A stretch of DNA of 5,364 bases from Alphaproteobacteria bacterium (lineage in GTDB: Bacteria; Pseudomonadota; Alphaproteobacteria; UBA828), in NCBI GenBank assembly GCA_030604165.1, contig JAUVWK010000222.1, positions 1 to 5,364 of the forward strand, in the 5' to 3' direction. The notes beneath the pieces are model-generated. The model ran no database searches, had not been told where the DNA came from, and saw nothing but the letters and a program-made list of their open reading frames with translations. Shown in pieces: positions 1 through 5,364 of the stretch (position 1 is its first letter; each line of letters begins with the position of its first letter). Made by a program: the position numbers and the translations under genes.

Positions 1-21
1 CAACACCGTTGTCTCCGTCAT
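1..21 (-). CDS. Possible 5' end of a minus-strand gene (first 7 codons; gshA by synteny guess)
   Basis: On the minus strand an ATG at 21-19 opens the frame MTETTVL, which runs off the left edge. A purine-rich AGGGA lies 4 bases before this ATG and could serve as a ribosome binding site, slightly close. An in-frame TAG lies 15 codons upstream, so the frame cannot begin much earlier. In many alphaproteobacteria, as I recall, rsmE diverges from ubiA and is followed on its own strand by gshA (glutamate-cysteine ligase). This start would fit that order, 88 bp after the rsmE stop. Seven residues are too few to identify any family, so gshA is only a context guess. This reading competes with the plus-strand reading at 2-82; at most one is likely to be right. 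Confidence 0.35.
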
Positions 22-82
22 CGATTCCCTGTCGCCGCGCGGCGAAAAAGCCTGGGCCGAGCGCTACTTATGGCATCCCTGA
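2..82 (+). CDS. Possible 3' end of a plus-strand gene (last 26 codons), unidentified
   Basis: In frame 2 the left edge is open for 26 codons and ends at TGA (80-82). The peptide begins NTVVSVIDSLSPRGEKAW and ends ERYLWHP. Its composition is protein-like, with mixed hydrophobic, acidic and aromatic residues, and about three quarters of its third codon positions are G or C. If real, the gene would converge on rsmE with 27 bp between the two stops. I do not recognise a family from this tail. An open stretch of 26 codons is not significant at this G+C content. The minus-strand start at 21 uses the same wobble positions, so codon bias cannot separate the two readings. Confidence 0.25.
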   Translation, partial: NTVVSVIDSLSPRGEKAWAERYLWHP

Positions 83-109
83 TACGCCGAATCGACGGAC
101 ACCGCAAGC

Positions 110-928
110 TCATGGCCGCGCCGCGCCGCGGGGCCCAACCTGCCAGTCGCCGAGCAGCGCCTGCCAGCAGGTCAGCGCGGCCAGCGCCGCGGTCTCGGCG
201 CGCAGGATACGCGGCCCGAGCCCCGCCCGCAGCAGCTCCGGCACCGCACGCATGGCTTCGCGGTCGGCCGCCGAAAAGCCGCCCTCCGGCCCGATCAGCA
301 CGGCCCAGGAGCGCGCCTCGGCCTGCGAGGTGCGCGCGAGCACCATGGCGATGGGCGGCGCACCGGCCTCGTCGCATACTAGGAGACAGCGCCCCGGTGG
401 CCATGCGGCCAGCACCTCGGCGAGCGGCGCGGGCGCGAACACGGCCGGCACCTCCAGCCGGCCGCACTGCTCGGCGGCCTCCACCGCGTTGGCGCGAAGG
501 CGGGCCATATTGACCCGCGCGGCTTGCGTGAACTCGCTGCGCACCGGCCACAGCGCGGCCACGCCGAGCTCGGTAGCCTTGGTCACCAGCAGGTCCGTCG
601 GCCCGGCCTTGAGCGGCGCGAACAAGAGCCAGAGATCGGACCCGGCGGACTGTGGCCGGTTCCGCGCCAGAACCTCCAAGCGGCAGCGCCCGCGCGACGC
701 CTCGGCAACGCTGGCGCGCCATTCGCCATCGCATCCGTTGAACACGGCCAGGCGGTCGCCCGGCCTGAGCCGCATGACGGTGGAAACATAATGCGCCTGC
801 GCGCGCGTCAGCGTGAGCGCCGCGCCGGCGGCCAACGACCCGTCCACGAACAGGCGAACGCGGCGCTCCCGGCCGCCCGCCGCGGCCTGTGACTTCGCTG
901 CCTGCCGCTTGCTCCGTGGCTTGGTCAT
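110..928 (-). CDS. rsmE: 16S rRNA (uracil-1498-N3)-methyltransferase RsmE
   Basis: RsmE is a cytoplasmic SPOUT-family enzyme that uses S-adenosylmethionine to methylate N3 of U1498 in 16S rRNA, acting on the assembled 30S subunit. The 272-residue product has the family's two parts. The N-terminal RNA-binding PUA-like domain covers about residues 22-90, with H46 in HYVSTVMRLRPGD and VFNGCDGEW at 62-70. The knotted methyltransferase domain includes KATELGV (117-123), EQCGRLEVP (153-161), LIGPEGGFS (211-219) and LGPRILRAETA (237-247); the last two form the SAM-binding knot. The frame is open up to an ATG at 997, but that start would add 23 unconserved residues and nearly touch ubiA, so the ATG at 928 is preferred. 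A basic tail of about 22 residues still precedes the conserved domain. The only Shine-Dalgarno-like bases (GAGG) lie 13 nt upstream, which is weak. The gene diverges from ubiA. Confidence 0.93.
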   Translation of the reverse strand: MTKPRSKRQAAKSQAAAGGRERRVRLFVDGSLAAGAALTLTRAQAHYVSTVMRLRPGDRLAVFNGCDGEWRASVAEASRGRCRLEVLARNRPQSAGSDLWLLFAPLKAGPTDLLVTKATELGVAALWPVRSEFTQAARVNMARLRANAVEAAEQCGRLEVPAVFAPAPLAEVLAAWPPGRCLLVCDEAGAPPIAMVLARTSQAEARSWAVLIGPEGGFSAADREAMRAVPELLRAGLGPRILRAETAALAALTCWQALLGDWQVGPRGAARP

Positions 929-1002
929 GGCCCGCGAAACGCCTCGTCGAAGGGTTGCGCCCGCCTTGTCTATGGCCCCGGCGCGGGCTATCACCATACA
1001 AC
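929..1002. promoter_or_regulatory. Divergent intergenic region between rsmE and ubiA
   Basis: These 74 bp separate the chosen starts of two divergent genes, so promoters for both should lie here or inside the 5' ends. For ubiA the best sigma-70-like pair I can find is TTGTCT (966-971) and TATCAC (989-994) with a 17-bp spacer; each hexamer matches consensus at 4 of 6 positions. That would place transcription initiation near 1001, almost on the ubiA ATG at 1003. No Shine-Dalgarno sequence precedes that ATG, so a leaderless or nearly leaderless ubiA message is possible. No comparable pair stands out for rsmE. The promoter elements are inferred by eye; only the divergent arrangement is firm. Confidence 0.35.
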
Positions 1003-1941
1003 ATGAGCACGCGCCCTTCGAAGCCCGGCGACGGTCTGCTCGCAGCGCCGCCGCTAGTGGCGACGGGACGGATCGAGCGGCTCGCGCCGCGGGCGCTCAA
1101 GCCCTATGTGGCGTTAGCCCGGCTCGACCAGCCGATCGGCGTCTGGCTGCTGCTTTGGCCCTTGTTCTGGGGCATCGCGCTGGCCGCCGAGCGGCTGCCC
1201 GACACCCGCCTGCTGGCCTTGTTCGCGCTCGGCGCCTTGGTCATGCGCGGCGCCGGCTGCACCTACAACGATATCGTCGACCGCGAGTTCGACGCCCGCG
1301 TCGCGCGCACCCGCACGCGGCCGCTGCCCTCCGGCGCGATCGGCGTCAAGGCCGCCATTGTCTTCCTGGCGCTGCTGCTGGCGGCGGGGCTGGCGATCCT
1401 GCTGCAGCTCAATCTCTTCGCCATCGTCCTCGGCGCCGCCTCGCTCGCCCTGATTTGCAGCTATCCGTTCATGAAGCGCATCACCTACTGGCCGCAAGCC
1501 TTCCTCGGCATCACTTTCAACTGGGGCGCGCTGCTGGGCTGGGCCGCGGTGAGCGGCGGCCTCGCCTGGCCGGCCGGGCTGCTCTATGCGGCGGGCATCG
1601 CCTGGACGCTCGGCTACGACACCATCTATGCCCACCAGGACAAGGAGGACGACGCCCTGATCGGCGTCAAATCGAGCGCGCTCGCGCTCGGCGCCAAGAC
1701 CAGACCGTGGCTCTGGGCGTTTTACGGGCTCGCGGCGGCGGGGCTCGCCGGCGCCGGCGCGCTCGCCGGGCTGGGCTGGCCGTTCTATCTCGGCCTCGGC
1801 GCGGCGGCGGCGCTGTTCGCCTGGCAGGCGGCGACGCTCAGGCTCGACAACCCGGCGGATTGCCTCGCCAAGTTCAAGACCAACGGCTGGGTCGGTGTCG
1901 TCGTCTTCGCCGGCATCGTGGTGGCCAAGGCGCTCGGCTGA
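1003..1941 (+). CDS. ubiA: 4-hydroxybenzoate polyprenyltransferase UbiA
   Basis: UbiA is an integral inner-membrane enzyme that transfers a polyprenyl chain from its diphosphate to C3 of 4-hydroxybenzoate, the membrane-committing step of ubiquinone synthesis. The 312-residue product matches the family length. It has the entry motif LDQPIG (41-46), the first Asp-rich motif NDIVDREFD (89-97; N89, D90, D93, D97) and the second, YDTIYAHQDKEDD (205-217; D206, D213, D217). Both motifs bind the Mg-diphosphate. GVKSSALALG (221-230) follows, as in UbiA. Several hydrophobic membrane segments are evident, for example around 48-61, 69-83, 116-134, 137-153, 186-203, 238-258, 260-275 and 297-310. The chosen start, MSTRPSKPGD, gives a short polar head. 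The frame is open back to 889, but the extra residues look unlike protein and would overlap rsmE. Related prenyltransferases such as the menaquinone or haem O enzymes are less likely because of the KSSAL region and the nearby ubiD. Confidence 0.94.
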   Translation: MSTRPSKPGDGLLAAPPLVATGRIERLAPRALKPYVALARLDQPIGVWLLLWPLFWGIALAAERLPDTRLLALFALGALVMRGAGCTYNDIVDREFDARVARTRTRPLPSGAIGVKAAIVFLALLLAAGLAILLQLNLFAIVLGAASLALICSYPFMKRITYWPQAFLGITFNWGALLGWAAVSGGLAWPAGLLYAAGIAWTLGYDTIYAHQDKEDDALIGVKSSALALGAKTRPWLWAFYGLAAAGLAGAGALAGLGWPFYLGLGAAAALFAWQAATLRLDNPADCLAKFKTNGWVGVVVFAGIVVAKALG

Positions 1942-1953
1942 GGGGCGCGCGCT

Positions 1954-2781
1954 TCAGGTTTCGATTATCGCGAACCGGGGTTGGGAGAAGCGCCGCGCCG
2001 TGGCGCGCAGCGCCTGGCTGCGCTCGGCGCGGACGGCGTCGTCGCGAATGGTTTCCAGGATGAAGGCGTCGAGCTCCCGGTCGGCGGCGAGCAGATCGCG
2101 CGCGTGGCGTAGCACCTCGAGCTTGCTCATGGCGCCGAAGCGCCGCCCCGCCACCGCCACTTGTGCGAGCGCGACCGGCGCGCCGTGCGCGGCGAGGCAG
2201 CCATAGCGCGTCAGATAGCTGTGCACGGCGCCGAGCTCGGCCGCGCCCTCGGGCGCCAGGCGAACCTCCGACAGCAGGCCATAGGCATAGTTGCCGGGGG
2301 TGAGCTCGGTCTCGTGCATGCGCGCGAGCTGCGGCGCATCGAGATAGGTCAGCGCGAGCGGGGCCCGCGCGCCGGGCGAGGCTTCCAAGGTCGCGGGGAT
2401 CGCGCCGTAGCTCGAAAAGTGACCGGCAGAGACCACGTCGAAATCGTAAAGCCGGGCGGAGAGCACCGGGATCACCACGCCCGGACCCAGGGCCGCAAAC
2501 TTGCGCGCCAGCCGGCGCGGGGCGCCATTGGCGCCATAGGCGAGCACGGCGGTGCGTTGCGACAGCGGCGCCGGAGCCCCGATGCCAAGCTCGCGAAAAT
2601 AGGCGCCGGCTCGGCGCGGTTGGCCGTCGATGCGCAGCACGGCCTCATCGAGCGCGCCACGCCCGAGCGCGAGCAGGGGCAGTGCCGCGCCATCCACGAA
2701 CAGGTAGGAATGGCCCGGGCGCGCGAACGGATAGCCCTTGGCCGCGGCGAGCAGCCGGGCGGGCGGCGCGGGGTCGCTCAT
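1954..2781 (-). CDS. Uncharacterised protein with gamma-glutamylcyclotransferase-like signature
   Basis: This gene encodes 275 residues, with no signal peptide or membrane segment visible, so probably a cytosolic protein. Residues 79-95 read VLAYGANGAPRRLARKF. That resembles the YGSN loop opening gamma-glutamylcyclotransferase (GGCT)-fold proteins, which release 5-oxoproline from gamma-glutamyl substrates. Further conserved-looking blocks are HFSSYGAIPATL (121-132), HETE (156-159) and NYAYGLL (164-170). E157 or E159 is a candidate for the catalytic acid by analogy. About 75 residues precede the YGAN loop, including YLFVDGAALPL (26-36), and a charged helical region (about 216-260) follows it, so the protein is longer than simple GGCT domains. 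I recall similar hypothetical proteins in other bacteria, but no assigned function. The ATG at 2781 fits the open frame but lacks a clear ribosome binding site. The gene converges on ubiA (12-bp gap) and diverges from ubiD. Coding is secure; the fold call is moderate and the substrate unknown. Confidence 0.8.
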   Translation of the reverse strand: MSDPAPPARLLAAAKGYPFARPGHSYLFVDGAALPLLALGRGALDEAVLRIDGQPRRAGAYFRELGIGAPAPLSQRTAVLAYGANGAPRRLARKFAALGPGVVIPVLSARLYDFDVVSAGHFSSYGAIPATLEASPGARAPLALTYLDAPQLARMHETELTPGNYAYGLLSEVRLAPEGAAELGAVHSYLTRYGCLAAHGAPVALAQVAVAGRRFGAMSKLEVLRHARDLLAADRELDAFILETIRDDAVRAERSQALRATARRFSQPRFAIIET

Positions 2782-2838
2782 GGCCCGAGTCTATGCGTGC
2801 CGGCGAGCCCGGGTCTACGCCCTTGACGCGCGCGGCCA

Positions 2839-2866
2839 TGCGTTGTCAATGGTGCGTTGTCAATGG
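2839..2866. repeat. Perfect 14-bp tandem duplication (TGCGTTGTCAATGG x2)
   Basis: The unit TGCGTTGTCAATGG occurs twice head to tail (2839-2852 and 2853-2866) without mismatch, and the next base (T, 2867) continues the period. Each unit contains the near-palindrome TTGTCAA (2843-2849 and 2857-2863), whose complement reads TTGACAA. The array starts inside an ATG at 2838-2840 and ends 25 bp before the ubiD start. It could be a pair of operator half-sites, a doubled -35 element for the minus-strand gene, or a replication-slippage duplication. The repeat itself is read directly; any function is inference. Confidence 0.9.
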
Positions 2867-2880
2867 TTTGCACGACCGCC

Positions 2881-2885
2881 AGGGG
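2881..2885 (+). promoter_or_regulatory. Ribosome binding site of ubiD
   Basis: AGGGG lies 6 bases before the ATG at 2892. It supports this start over the in-frame upstream ATG at 2838, which has no purine-rich sequence before it and would add 18 residues not typical of UbiD. Confidence 0.6.
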
Positions 2886-2891
2886 CCCGCC

Positions 2892-4400
2892 ATGGCCTAT
2901 GCCTCGTTGCGCGACTTTATCGCCCGGCTCGAAGCCGCGGGCCGCTTGAAGCGGGTCACCGCGCCGGTTTCGCCGGTGCTCGAGATGACCGAGATTCAGA
3001 CCCGCCTGCTGGCCGAAGGCGGCCCCGCCGTGCTCTTCGAGAACGTCGTGGGCGAGGCCGGGCGGCGCTACGAGATGCCCGTGCTGGTCAATCTGTTCGG
3101 CACCGTCGAGCGGGTCGCCTGGGGCATGAACCGGGAGCCGGACGAGCTGCGCCAGGTGGGCGAGATGCTGGCCTTCCTGCGCCAGCCCGAGCCGCCCGGC
3201 GGCTGGCGCGAAGCGTTCGAGATGCTGCCGCTCTTGAAACGGGTGATGACGATGAAGCCCAAGAGCGTGACGCAAGCCCCGGCGCAAGAGGTGGTGCTGA
3301 CGGGCGATGCGGTGGATCTCGGCCGCCTGCCGGTGCAGACCTGCTGGCCCGGCGAGCCCGCGCCGCTGATCACCTGGCCGCTCGTGGTCACCCGCGGGCC
3401 GGGCACGGGACGCAGCGACGACTTCAACCTCGGCATCTATCGCATGCAGCTGCGCGGCCGCGACAAGACCCTGATGCGCTGGCTCAAGCACCGCGGCGCG
3501 GCGCAGCACCACGCGCGCTGGAAGGCGGAGAAGAACGAGCCGCTGCCGGTCGCCGTGGTGATCGGGGCCGACCCCGGCACCATCATCGCCGCGGTGACGC
3601 CGGTGCCCGAGACGCTTTCGGAATATCAGTTCGCCGGCCTGTTGCGCGGCCAAAGACTCTCGCTGGTGCCCTGCAAGACGGTGCCGCTCAAGGTGCCGGC
3701 CGAGGCCGAGATCGTGCTCGAGGGCCATGTCAGCCTCGACGAATACGAGGACGAGGGGCCCTATGCCGACCACACCGGCTATTACAACGCGGTCGAGCGC
3801 TTTCCGGTGTTCCGCCTCTCCGCCATCACCATGCGCCGCGAGCCGATCTATCTCAGCACCCACACCGGCCGGCCGCCGGACGAGCCCAGCATCCTGAGCC
3901 AGGCGCTCAACGAGCTCTTCGTGCCGCTGATCGTCCAGCAGTTTCCCGAGATCGTCGATTTCTGGCTGCCGCCCGAGGCCTGCAGCTACCGCGTCGCCGT
4001 GGTCGCCATCAAGAAGGCTTATCCCGGCCACGCCAAGCGCGTGATGATGGGGGTGTGGTCCTATCTGCGCCAATTCATGTACACCAAATGGGTGATCGTC
4101 GTGGACGACGACATCGACGCGCGCGATTGGACCGACGTGATCTGGGCGCTCTCGACCCGCATGGACCCGGCCCGCGACATCACCCTGGTCGAGAACACGC
4201 CGATCGATTATCTCGATTTCGCCAGCCCCGCGGCCGGCCTCGGCTCCAAGATCGGCCTCGATGCCACCATCAAGATTGGCCCCGAGACGACGCGCCAATG
4301 GGGCCAGAAGATCCGCATGGCGGACGAGATAATCGAGACGGTAACCAAGAAATGGCCCGACTACGGCCTGCCCGGCTCCGGCAAACCGACCTGGAAGTGA
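2892..4400 (+). CDS. ubiD: 4-hydroxy-3-polyprenylbenzoate decarboxylase UbiD
   Basis: UbiD removes the carboxylate from 3-polyprenyl-4-hydroxybenzoate in ubiquinone synthesis, using prenylated FMN (made by UbiX) with a divalent metal. The product has 502 residues, close to the usual length of about 490-500, and begins MAYASLRDFIARLEAAGRLK as the family typically does. NLGIYRMQ (179-186) supplies a metal/cofactor Asn (N179) and the catalytic Arg (R184). LSEYQFAGLLRG (242-253) supplies E244, a likely metal ligand. EDEGPYADHTGYY (286-298) carries E288 and D293, matching the catalytic acid pair. By my recollection of fungal Fdc1 numbering, N168, R173, E233, E277 and E282 align with a constant offset of 11. 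H200 in WLKHRG is a likely further ligand. The alternative is another UbiD-family aromatic decarboxylase. The sequence resembles classical UbiD and ubiA is nearby, so UbiD is favoured. It is followed closely by the dehydrogenase gene. Confidence 0.93.
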   Translation: MAYASLRDFIARLEAAGRLKRVTAPVSPVLEMTEIQTRLLAEGGPAVLFENVVGEAGRRYEMPVLVNLFGTVERVAWGMNREPDELRQVGEMLAFLRQPEPPGGWREAFEMLPLLKRVMTMKPKSVTQAPAQEVVLTGDAVDLGRLPVQTCWPGEPAPLITWPLVVTRGPGTGRSDDFNLGIYRMQLRGRDKTLMRWLKHRGAAQHHARWKAEKNEPLPVAVVIGADPGTIIAAVTPVPETLSEYQFAGLLRGQRLSLVPCKTVPLKVPAEAEIVLEGHVSLDEYEDEGPYADHTGYYNAVERFPVFRLSAITMRREPIYLSTHTGRPPDEPSILSQALNELFVPLIVQQFPEIVDFWLPPEACSYRVAVVAIKKAYPGHAKRVMMGVWSYLRQFMYTKWVIVVDDDIDARDWTDVIWALSTRMDPARDITLVENTPIDYLDFASPAAGLGSKIGLDATIKIGPETTRQWGQKIRMADEIIETVTKKWPDYGLPGSGKPTWK

Positions 4401-4402
4401 GG
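4399..4402 (+). promoter_or_regulatory. Ribosome binding site of the downstream dehydrogenase, overlapping the ubiD stop
   Basis: GAGG overlaps the last two bases of the ubiD TGA and ends 7 bases before the ATG at 4410. The overlap suggests that translation of the dehydrogenase may be coupled to that of ubiD. A second purine-rich group (GACGAG, 4404-4409) abuts the ATG and is too close to be the main site. Confidence 0.55.
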
Positions 4403-4409
4403 CGACGAG

Positions 4410-5348
4410 ATGAGCAAGAAAACCGCCTTCGTCACCGGCGCCAGCGGCTTTATCGGGGTCAATCTGGTCAAGCAGTTGGGCGCGGCCGGCTGGGCGGTGA
4501 CGGCGCTGCACCGGGCGAGCTCGAACCTCGCCTACCTCGAGCGCTTTGCGGCCACGCGCGTGGTCGGCGACATCACCGACAAGGCCTCGCTCCTGGCTGC
4601 CATGCCCGACGGCGTCGACGCGCTCTTTCACGTCGCCGGCAATGTCAGCTTCGATGCCAAGGGCGACGCAGCGCAAACCGCCGCCCACCGCGACGGCACG
4701 AAGAACGTCGTCGAGGCGGCGCTCGAGAAGGGCGCCAAACGTTTTATCCACACCTCATCGGGCGCGGTCTTCGGGCTGCAGGACGGCGTGCCGGTGACGG
4801 AAGAGACACCGTCGAACGTCGCGGAGGTGCCGATCAACTACTTCCGCACCAAGACGCTCGCCGAGGACGCGGTGCTCGCCGCCGTGCCGCGCGGGCTCGA
4901 TGCCGTGTGTGTCAATCCGGGCAACGTGGTCGGGCCTTTTGACCGCGTTATTTGGGGCCCCTTCGTCAAGGCCATCGCCAAGGGCGAGCTCACCGCCGTC
5001 GGCCCCGGCACCGGCAGCTTTTGCCATATCGACGCGGTGGCCAAGGCCCATATCGCGGCCTACACCAAGGGCCGGACGGGCGAGCGCTATATTCTGGCCA
5101 GCACCCAGGACCGCTACGAAGAGATCGCGCAGATCGTGGCCGAGCTGGTCGGCGCCCAGGCGCCTGTCGTCGCCACCGAGCGGGCGCCGGGGATGACGGA
5201 AGAAGTCTTTTTCGCCACCGCCAGGAACCAGATCCTGGTCTGCGACAAGGCGATCCGCGAGCTCGGCTTCGAGACCGTGGCGCTGCGCCGGATGTTCGAA
5301 GACTTGGTCGCCTGGATGGTGGACGAAGCGCTCCTGCCCGTCGAGTGA
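4410..5348 (+). CDS. Extended short-chain dehydrogenase/reductase (NAD(P)-dependent epimerase/dehydratase family)
   Basis: This 312-residue soluble protein has a full extended-SDR layout. The Rossmann nucleotide loop is TGASGFIG (9-16; G10, G13, G16). GD (53-54) and FHVAG (73-77) form the adenine and NNAG-like positions. TSSGAVFG (115-122) carries the catalytic Ser/Thr, and Y144 with K148 (YFRTK) form the active-site pair. NPGNVVGPFD (169-178) and CHIDAVAKAH (205-214) are typical of the dihydroflavonol-reductase-like and sugar-epimerase branches. H34-R35 after the second strand suggests a preference for NADP(H), by family analogy. The usual conserved N of the NVxGT turn is replaced (HRDGTKNV, 93-100). 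The substrate cannot be read from sequence; nucleotide sugar, aldehyde/ketone or flavonol-like substrates all remain possible. The start is 9 bp after the ubiD stop with a good ribosome binding site, so the two are probably co-transcribed. The full gene appears to be present, ending 16 bp before the window edge. Confidence 0.88.
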   Translation: MSKKTAFVTGASGFIGVNLVKQLGAAGWAVTALHRASSNLAYLERFAATRVVGDITDKASLLAAMPDGVDALFHVAGNVSFDAKGDAAQTAAHRDGTKNVVEAALEKGAKRFIHTSSGAVFGLQDGVPVTEETPSNVAEVPINYFRTKTLAEDAVLAAVPRGLDAVCVNPGNVVGPFDRVIWGPFVKAIAKGELTAVGPGTGSFCHIDAVAKAHIAAYTKGRTGERYILASTQDRYEEIAQIVAELVGAQAPVVATERAPGMTEEVFFATARNQILVCDKAIRELGFETVALRRMFEDLVAWMVDEALLPVE

Positions 5349-5364
5349 CGGCCGGCCATCGGCC

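Larger units (their letters stand above)
2782..2891. promoter_or_regulatory. Divergent intergenic region upstream of ubiD and the GGCT-like gene
   Basis: These 110 bp lie between two divergent starts and should hold both promoters. The main visible structure is the 14-bp tandem repeat at 2839-2866. Read on the minus strand, each repeat contains a perfect -35 hexamer TTGACA (2849-2844 and 2863-2858). However, the bases 17 bp further on (TCAAGG and CATGGC) are poor -10 elements. On the plus strand TTGACG (2823-2828) is a possible -35 for ubiD, again with only a weak -10 (GTCAAT at 2845-2850, spacer 16). An imperfect direct repeat GTCTATGC (2789-2796) / GTCTACGC (2813-2820) is also present. The ubiD frame is open through this region, but the encoded residues are unlike UbiD. 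Confidence 0.4.

Noticed and set aside
18..1100. A 360-codon minus-strand frame covering rsmE in another register.
   Set aside because: It is Arg/Gly/Ala-rich and motif-free, whereas the frame at 110-928 carries all the RsmE motifs.
1642..1648. AAGGAGG, a perfect Shine-Dalgarno-like sequence inside ubiA.
   Set aside because: It encodes the Lys-Glu-Asp of the second Asp-rich motif, and no plausible gene starts just downstream.
813..2063. A 416-codon plus-strand frame across ubiA.
   Set aside because: It is Arg-rich low-complexity translation; the 1003-1941 frame has both Asp-rich UbiA motifs and membrane segments.
921..2790. Identical start contexts (CGGGCCATGA) for rsmE and the GGCT-like gene.
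   Set aside because: A 10-base match of GC-rich sequence around an ATG is weak, and the wider flanks do not match; probably coincidence.
2778..4751. A 657-codon uninterrupted minus-strand frame antisense to ubiD and the dehydrogenase.
   Set aside because: It is rich in His, Arg, Gly and Ala with no recognisable motif and lies opposite two well-supported genes. Long antisense frames are expected at this G+C content.
2738..4942. A 734-codon plus-strand frame overlapping ubiD in another register.
   Set aside because: Its translation is dominated by Arg, Ala and Gly, typical of a shifted frame in GC-rich DNA, and it runs across two recognised genes.
5350..5364. Possible hairpin GGCCG-GCCAT-CGGCC just after the dehydrogenase stop.
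   Set aside because: The stem is only 5 bp, such inverted repeats are common at this G+C content, and the window ends before any U-tract could be seen, so a terminator cannot be claimed.

Overview
The window is about 70% G+C with strongly GC-rich third codon positions. It carries genes for ubiquinone biosynthesis and for 16S rRNA methylation. The protein sequences, especially the LGPRILRAETA segment of RsmE and the C-terminus of UbiD, look alphaproteobacterial; this is a judgement from motif recall, not from a search. The genes are compact, housekeeping-like and uniform in codon style. I see no mobile element, CRISPR array, tRNA, rRNA or sign of recent transfer.

Layout: (1) Positions 1-109 hold the edge of a neighbouring gene that cannot be resolved. 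It is either the first codons of a minus-strand gene, possibly gshA by synteny, or the last 26 codons of a plus-strand gene. (2) rsmE is on the minus strand (110-928). (3) A 74-bp divergent intergenic region separates it from ubiA on the plus strand (1003-1941), which encodes the membrane 4-hydroxybenzoate polyprenyltransferase. (4) Only 12 bp after ubiA, in convergent orientation, comes a minus-strand gene (1954-2781) for an uncharacterised protein with a gamma-glutamylcyclotransferase-like signature. (5) A 110-bp divergent intergenic region contains a perfect 14-bp tandem duplication. (6) ubiD follows on the plus strand (2892-4400), encoding the prenylated-FMN-dependent decarboxylase. (7) An extended short-chain dehydrogenase/reductase (NAD(P)-dependent epimerase/dehydratase family) follows 9 bp later (4410-5348), probably in the same transcript.

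UbiA attaches the polyprenyl tail to 4-hydroxybenzoate, and UbiD removes the ring carboxylate from the product. Two early ubiquinone steps are therefore encoded close together, interrupted by one minus-strand gene. UbiX, which makes the prenylated FMN cofactor of UbiD, is not in the window. No convincing new multi-gene system is visible. The points most worth a second look are the tandem repeat between the divergent genes, the uncharacterised protein between the two ubi genes, and the dehydrogenase tied to ubiD.
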